Shown one piece after another: positions 15,040 to 18,085 of a stretch of DNA of 18,085 nt. Origin of the DNA: an uncultured Verrucomicrobiales bacterium. GTDB taxonomy: Bacteria > Verrucomicrobiota > Verrucomicrobiia > Verrucomicrobiales > Akkermansiaceae. Every line of letters begins with the position of its first letter. Position 1 is the first letter of the stretch. The position numbers and the translations under genes were made by a program. The stretch is taken from contig CALCWC010000136.1 of the NCBI GenBank assembly GCA_937905985.1, forward strand, positions 1 through 18,085, in the 5' to 3' direction. Under the pieces are notes generated by a model that was not told the origin of the DNA, did not search any database, and saw nothing but the letters and a program-made list of their open reading frames with translations.

Positions 15040-15859
15040 CCAACGATTGCACAATGCTGTATGAAAAATTTATTTTTTCGGACTTTTTTCTCAGGCAGCC
15101 TACAATGCCGCTGAATAGGGTTTCTCTTCACAGCTGAGAGACATTCTTCTGGCGTTCCCACCAGCGGTGTTCCTTTTCCCAATCGCTGTGGGTGGTGCTG
15201 TCCTTGGTGCCATCGGGGCATGCCTTGGCTGAAGTCCATGTGGCAATCTGAGTTGTGGCCTACTCCGATGGTGGCGGCGTGGGCACCGCATGTGAGCAGC
15301 CACTTTGAGTCAATCACGCTGCATGAGGCACAGTGACCCGTTTTAGCTGCTAACTGCAGCACCAGGTTGAGCGGGAAGTAGTTCCCATCGTTGGAGGAAA
15401 CCACGCGCAACGGTGCGTGGGGCGCCTTGTCAAAGAAAGAGCACTCCAGCTTTGCCTTCGCTCCATCGAAAGACCTGAGCGCTGTGCAGCTCACTCAGCT
15501 TTGCCGGTAGTAGCCCGCTGTACGCTCGGAAATCGCACACAGTATAGCATTGCGCACACATCTTCCCTGGCATGTCCTCTTCCACCGTGTTACTTTACTT
15601 TCTAGCTCATCGGCTCTGCAGGCACAGTCTAGTCAAACACAATGCAATGTTTTCACGAGGAGCAGAACGCAACAATAATAAGATACATGAAATCACCAGA
15701 CTAGGGGTACCTGTAGTGAAATAACGCGAAAGATGTTGAATTCTACTTGAGATAAGAGGAAAATGCGAATAAGAGCACAAAATGTCATGCCATTTTGATA
15801 GTTGACAGAAATAACGAATTGATCTAGTCGCGCAAACTGAGCCAGAAGAACTATACTTG
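15040..15859. other. Gene-poor stretch, possibly a decayed insertion or lost gene
   Basis: About 820 nt between TIR-B and leader C with no gene I can recognise. 15100-15560 is clearly richer in GC than its flanks, suggesting foreign or older DNA. An open frame on the minus strand (15012-15494, 160 codons) encodes a Cys/His-rich product that I do not recognise. Its end runs into the conserved promoter block, and it shows no Shine-Dalgarno or familiar domain, so I do not call it a gene. On the plus strand a short hydrophobic stretch without a start (about 15150-15230, with FPIAVGGAVLGAIGACLG) also has no support. 15600-15859 is AT-rich, and its minus strand shows no remnant of a membrane-protein partner for TIR-B. 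Confidence 0.4.
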
Positions 15860-16618
15860 CTATTCGTTTAGTAGAAATGAACCATTATCGTTTACTGGCT
15901 GAAAGTTATGACAGGATATAAAGTCTACAGCAAAATCGGCAACCATTCCGTATTTCAAATGCTTAACCGAAAATGGGTAAGTAATCTTAGGCCTGTTAGT
16001 TTGCTTCTTTGCATCTTCCTTTATCAATTGAAACTGAGGCGTAAGTTTCGAGGCCAAAATTTCTAATGCGACCCATGGGGAAGAGCTGTTAATCTGGTCT
16101 CTTCGTATACTATACGTTGTATGCATAGCGGAAGGCATAAATATAAAAGCAGAAGAATTAATTATAGAAAGCTGGAGAGCAAATGCTAATATCAAAAAAA
16201 GATGTTTGGCCATCTCGTTGCAATCTTCCAAGTCGTACACCAATTCATCTGTATTCATAGCAGTATGTATTACCCAATTGCTAGCATTTTCTTGTTGCAG
16301 TGTCTCTAGCGCAGTATAGACACTCGCCCAAAGATATGAATCGACAAAGCATTTGCATTGGGTCGCGATTTCTATTTTGCGCGCCAATTGCATAGCTCTA
16401 TCTGCATCTTCCGAGAAATGAGAAATGAAAATAGTGTTTTTAATAATCGGAAATAAGGCGTTCTGAATGTAGCGTGCGCTGACACCGAATCCCTTTAATC
16501 CTGATGAAATTTTGCTTACAATAAGGGGAATATCGTAATCGTATGACTCTGCTAATATCGGATTGCCTTTTGTTTTTGTTATACTGTAATAAAAATGATG
16601 ATGTTTCATAAAATCCAT
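15860..16618 (-). CDS. TIR-domain protein B, probable NADase, without its own membrane partner
   Basis: 252 residues, the third TIR paralogue. The TIR core has IFISHFSED (63-71), CFVDSYLWASVYTALETLQ (90-108), an inserted helix (YDLEDCNEMAKHLFLILAFALQ, about 128-149), strand SSAFIFM (155-161) and SSPWVALEI (179-187) with candidate catalytic Glu186. The distance from IFISH to this Glu is the same as in protein A. The C-terminal motif FSVKHLKYG is conserved. It starts 43 nt after the membrane-protein gene 16662-17090, without its own leader, so it probably belongs to operon A. No membrane-protein gene follows. Alternative start: Met4. No clear Shine-Dalgarno. It may share the neighbouring membrane protein or have lost its own. 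Confidence 0.83.
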   Translation of the reverse strand: MDFMKHHHFYYSITKTKGNPILAESYDYDIPLIVSKISSGLKGFGVSARYIQNALFPIIKNTIFISHFSEDADRAMQLARKIEIATQCKCFVDSYLWASVYTALETLQQENASNWVIHTAMNTDELVYDLEDCNEMAKHLFLILAFALQLSIINSSAFIFMPSAMHTTYSIRRDQINSSSPWVALEILASKLTPQFQLIKEDAKKQTNRPKITYPFSVKHLKYGMVADFAVDFISCHNFQPVNDNGSFLLNE

Positions 16619-16661
16619 ACGTGTAATTAGATTAAATTATTAATACTCAGTCTTGTATTCT

Positions 16662-17090
16662 CTACCATCTGCACAAAGCAAAAGTTACGCTTACAACAAT
16701 CAATGGTATATATAATAATGCTAGATATGAAGAGAACATGATTGTGAGTACACAAGGGGATCCTTTTTTGTCTTGCTCGCGTAGTTTTAGATCAAACATC
16801 TCACAATCTGTTCGTATACCATTGAAACACGACATAACCCTGGCGTGCATTTCTCTGTATCTTTTCTCCAGCTGTAAAAAATAGCTTGCCATGCCCCAGA
16901 AGATCAGAATTAAAACGCATGACGCCATGATGTTTAACCATGCTGGCATGCTAATTTTATACATCAGGACCCAAACAGCTACAACCGATGTTAGACACCA
17001 CTTATTGGTTTGGTCAACATTGCCCGCCAATCTAGAAATGACATTCTGTATCATTTCTAAATACTTAATGTAACATTCTTTTATTTCCAT
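16662..17090 (-). CDS. Small membrane protein paired with TIR-A (SLATT/2TM-effector-like)
   Basis: 142 residues from ATG 17090; an ATG two codons earlier (17096) is also possible. KYLEMIQNVISRLA (9-22) is followed by hydrophobic segments at 31-44 and 50-72, a charged loop, and a third helix at about 114-140 (VLTIMFSSYLALLYIPLIVV). It is paralogous to the protein at 13732-14208, although shorter by about 15 residues at the C-terminus. The start lies inside the 3' end of the TIR-A gene (overlap 26-32 nt), so translation is coupled and the two products probably act in one complex or pathway. The inner membrane is the expected location. Function as a membrane-disrupting effector or as an anchor for the TIR protein is inference. 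Confidence 0.84.
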   Translation of the reverse strand: MEIKECYIKYLEMIQNVISRLAGNVDQTNKWCLTSVVAVWVLMYKISMPAWLNIMASCVLILIFWGMASYFLQLEKRYREMHARVMSCFNGIRTDCEMFDLKLREQDKKGSPCVLTIMFSSYLALLYIPLIVVSVTFALCRW

Positions 17091-17838
17091 ATACATTTAT
17101 TGCTTCAATCAATTTTGATAATTTAACTTCTTGCAAATGACGAATTGAAACATCGTGACAAAAGCCTATAGACGCGCTCTTAGACATACCCTGTCTTGAG
17201 CTTTCATCTAACTTACCCCAATGTGGGAACAGAGATGCTGCATATATTTCCTGTGCTACCCATGGCGATGAAATACTTATCTTATCAGATAATTTGCCAT
17301 CTAAAATATCTTCAGGCTTGCATATAAAAACAAAGGCACAGCTATTTGCTATCACCCTTTGGAGGGTAATTGAAAATGCAAGCAGTATATTTTTTGTTAT
17401 ATCGTTATATTGTTCGACATCGTATAGGCAAAGCCCTGATCCATCGCGAAGCACAACAGATTCTTGCTTACAATATCTATCCTGCAAAAATGTCATCAAT
17501 TCATAAATATTATCCCAAACATCAGAGTCAATAAAAGCCTCGAATCCTGTATGACTCTGTAACAAATATTTAATTTGGCTCGCGCGATTTTCGTCTTTTG
17601 AGAAATGTGAAATAAAGATCTGATTAGTGAACACTGGGAATAGGATTTTCTCAAGACTATCTGTATCAATATATGGCTTCCCCTTTATTATTTTTATATA
17701 TGACTCTTTGTGCTTTTTTATAGATGATATCTTATTATCCGATCCCACTCTCTGCGCTTTCCCATTTAATCTATACATAATAATTAAATCAGAAGCGATA
17801 TAATCTAGCTTTGCATTTCCTAGAATGTTTTTTTGCAT
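17065..17838 (-). CDS. TIR-domain protein A, probable NADase
   Basis: 257 residues. An N-terminal extension of about 70 residues, poorly conserved among the three, leads to the shared (I/A)LFP segment just before the TIR core. The core has IFISHFSKDENRA (74-86), AFIDSDVWDNIYELMTFLQ (101-119), an inserted helical region with a long hydrophobic helix (about 147-163), strand NSCAFVFICK (165-174) and SSPWVAQEI (190-198). Glu197 matches the catalytic Glu of TIR NADases. The C-terminus has VSIRHLQEV, the motif found in all three. First gene of operon A, with the conserved leader about 50 nt upstream of its ATG; the Shine-Dalgarno is poor. Very AT-rich compared with the exporter operon, consistent with horizontal gain. 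Confidence 0.85.
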   Translation of the reverse strand: MQKNILGNAKLDYIASDLIIMYRLNGKAQRVGSDNKISSIKKHKESYIKIIKGKPYIDTDSLEKILFPVFTNQIFISHFSKDENRASQIKYLLQSHTGFEAFIDSDVWDNIYELMTFLQDRYCKQESVVLRDGSGLCLYDVEQYNDITKNILLAFSITLQRVIANSCAFVFICKPEDILDGKLSDKISISSPWVAQEIYAASLFPHWGKLDESSRQGMSKSASIGFCHDVSIRHLQEVKLSKLIEAINVYGNKRMLH

Positions 17839-17883
17839 TTTAATTTACTCTTGGACACCTCGCGTGCGCCTGCCATTTTTATT

Positions 17884-17892
17884 CCCCCCCCC
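17884..17892 (-). repeat. Homopolymer G9 tract in the leader of TIR operon A
   Basis: Nine consecutive G on the minus strand lie between hairpin H2 and the TIR-A start codon. The other leader has only GTGGGAGA at this place. Such tracts are prone to slipped-strand length change. Confidence 0.7.
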
Positions 17893-18000
17893 ACGCCGCA
17901 GTCCAACTGTTGGACGGCTATAAGCGTGAAGTACCCTCCTTTCTATCACGGCCTCAAACTCCGTGCAAGAACTTTTTTATTATGTAATACAGTAATATCG
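17891..18000 (-). promoter_or_regulatory. Conserved leader RNA of TIR operon A
   Basis: The second copy of the 110-nt block. Hairpin H1 is at 17947-17965 (CACGG/CCGUG, fully Watson-Crick here, 9-nt loop). AAAGGAGG follows. Hairpin H2 is at 17901-17915 (GTCCAAC-A-GTTGGAC). The last 36 nt of the block on the plus strand, which hold the promoter, are identical in both copies, whereas the 13 differences cluster in the transcribed part and mostly spare the stems. The CGUGA of H1 can also pair with UCACG after the purine run, giving two mutually exclusive folds around AAAGGAGG. Confidence 0.8.
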
Positions 18001-18007
18001 CATACAA
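17979..18007 (-). promoter_or_regulatory. Promoter of TIR operon A
   Basis: TTGTAT (-35, 18002-18007), a 17-bp spacer and CATAAT (-10, 17979-17984) on the minus strand. The -35 is weaker than the TTGCAG of the second operon. Transcription should begin near 17972, about 134 nt before the start codon. The rest of the window (18008-18085) is AT-rich and holds an A6/T6 inverted repeat near 18031-18050 but no gene. Confidence 0.6.
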
Positions 18008-18085
18008 TACTCTATCGACTAATCGCTTACAAAAAATCTAACATTTTTTGCTCAGCCCTGCGATTGTCCTGTTTTACCTCTCATC

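Noticed and set aside
15012..15494. 160-codon minus-strand frame as a protein-coding gene
   Set aside because: No recognisable domain, no Shine-Dalgarno, unusual Cys/His/Pro-rich composition, and its 3' end runs through the conserved promoter of the next operon. It is kept only as an unclassified segment.
14923..18000. The two 110-nt repeats as ends of an insertion sequence or composite transposon
   Set aside because: They contain a matched promoter and leader at the same distance from homologous genes, there is no transposase between them, and no target-site duplication is visible.
13732..18085. Canonical Thoeris system (ThsA plus ThsB)
   Set aside because: No SIR2, SLOG or Macro domain ThsA is present. 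The partner of the TIR protein is a small three-helix membrane protein without a visible ligand-binding domain.

Overview
The window looks like a piece of a Gram-negative, diderm genome. A giant type V autotransporter with a signal peptide and a C-terminal phenylalanine, together with an HlyD-type adaptor, needs an outer membrane. The autotransporter leader, the GC-rich operon and the frequent lack of strong Shine-Dalgarno sites remind me of Akkermansia-like Verrucomicrobiota. That assignment is an inference from style; no marker gene is present to prove it.

Layout. (1) 196-7446, minus strand: a 2416-residue autotransporter whose passenger is a long beta-solenoid of 41 counted 'G-D/N-Q-T-A' rungs. 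A terminator-like hairpin follows it, and a clear promoter with a hairpin at the predicted 5' end of the mRNA precedes it. (2) 7668-13330, plus strand: a tightly packed five-gene operon of TetR regulator, HlyD/YbhG adaptor, double-ATPase YbhF and two ABC-2 permeases (YbhS, YbhR). The gene order is that of Escherichia coli cecR-ybhGFSR. A perfect 16-bp palindrome lies between the -35 and -10 of its promoter and is a good autorepressor operator. (3) 13331-13731: an intergenic stretch with a second, diverged copy of the last 19 codons of ybhR, an identical 28-nt direct repeat within a field of small hairpin-like units, and a strong terminator for the minus-strand genes beyond. (4) 13732-18007, minus strand: a markedly AT-rich island with three paralogous TIR-domain proteins and two paralogous small membrane proteins, ordered leader-TIR-TM-TIR, then an 830-bp gene-poor gap, then leader-TIR-TM.

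The island is the most interesting part. All three TIR proteins keep the IFISHF strand and a SPWVA(Q/L)E motif whose Glu aligns with the catalytic Glu of TIR NADases. Each TIR-TM junction overlaps (26-32 nt, or ATGA), so the two products are made together. Both operons start from a 110-nt conserved leader (97 of 110 positions identical by eye) with a promoter at its 5' end. The transcribed part carries one hairpin with a true compensatory base-pair change and a second whose pairing is kept through G-U wobble. I infer a duplicated, RNA-leader-controlled TIR plus membrane-effector conflict or antiphage system acquired next to the exporter operon. No defence function is proven by sequence alone.
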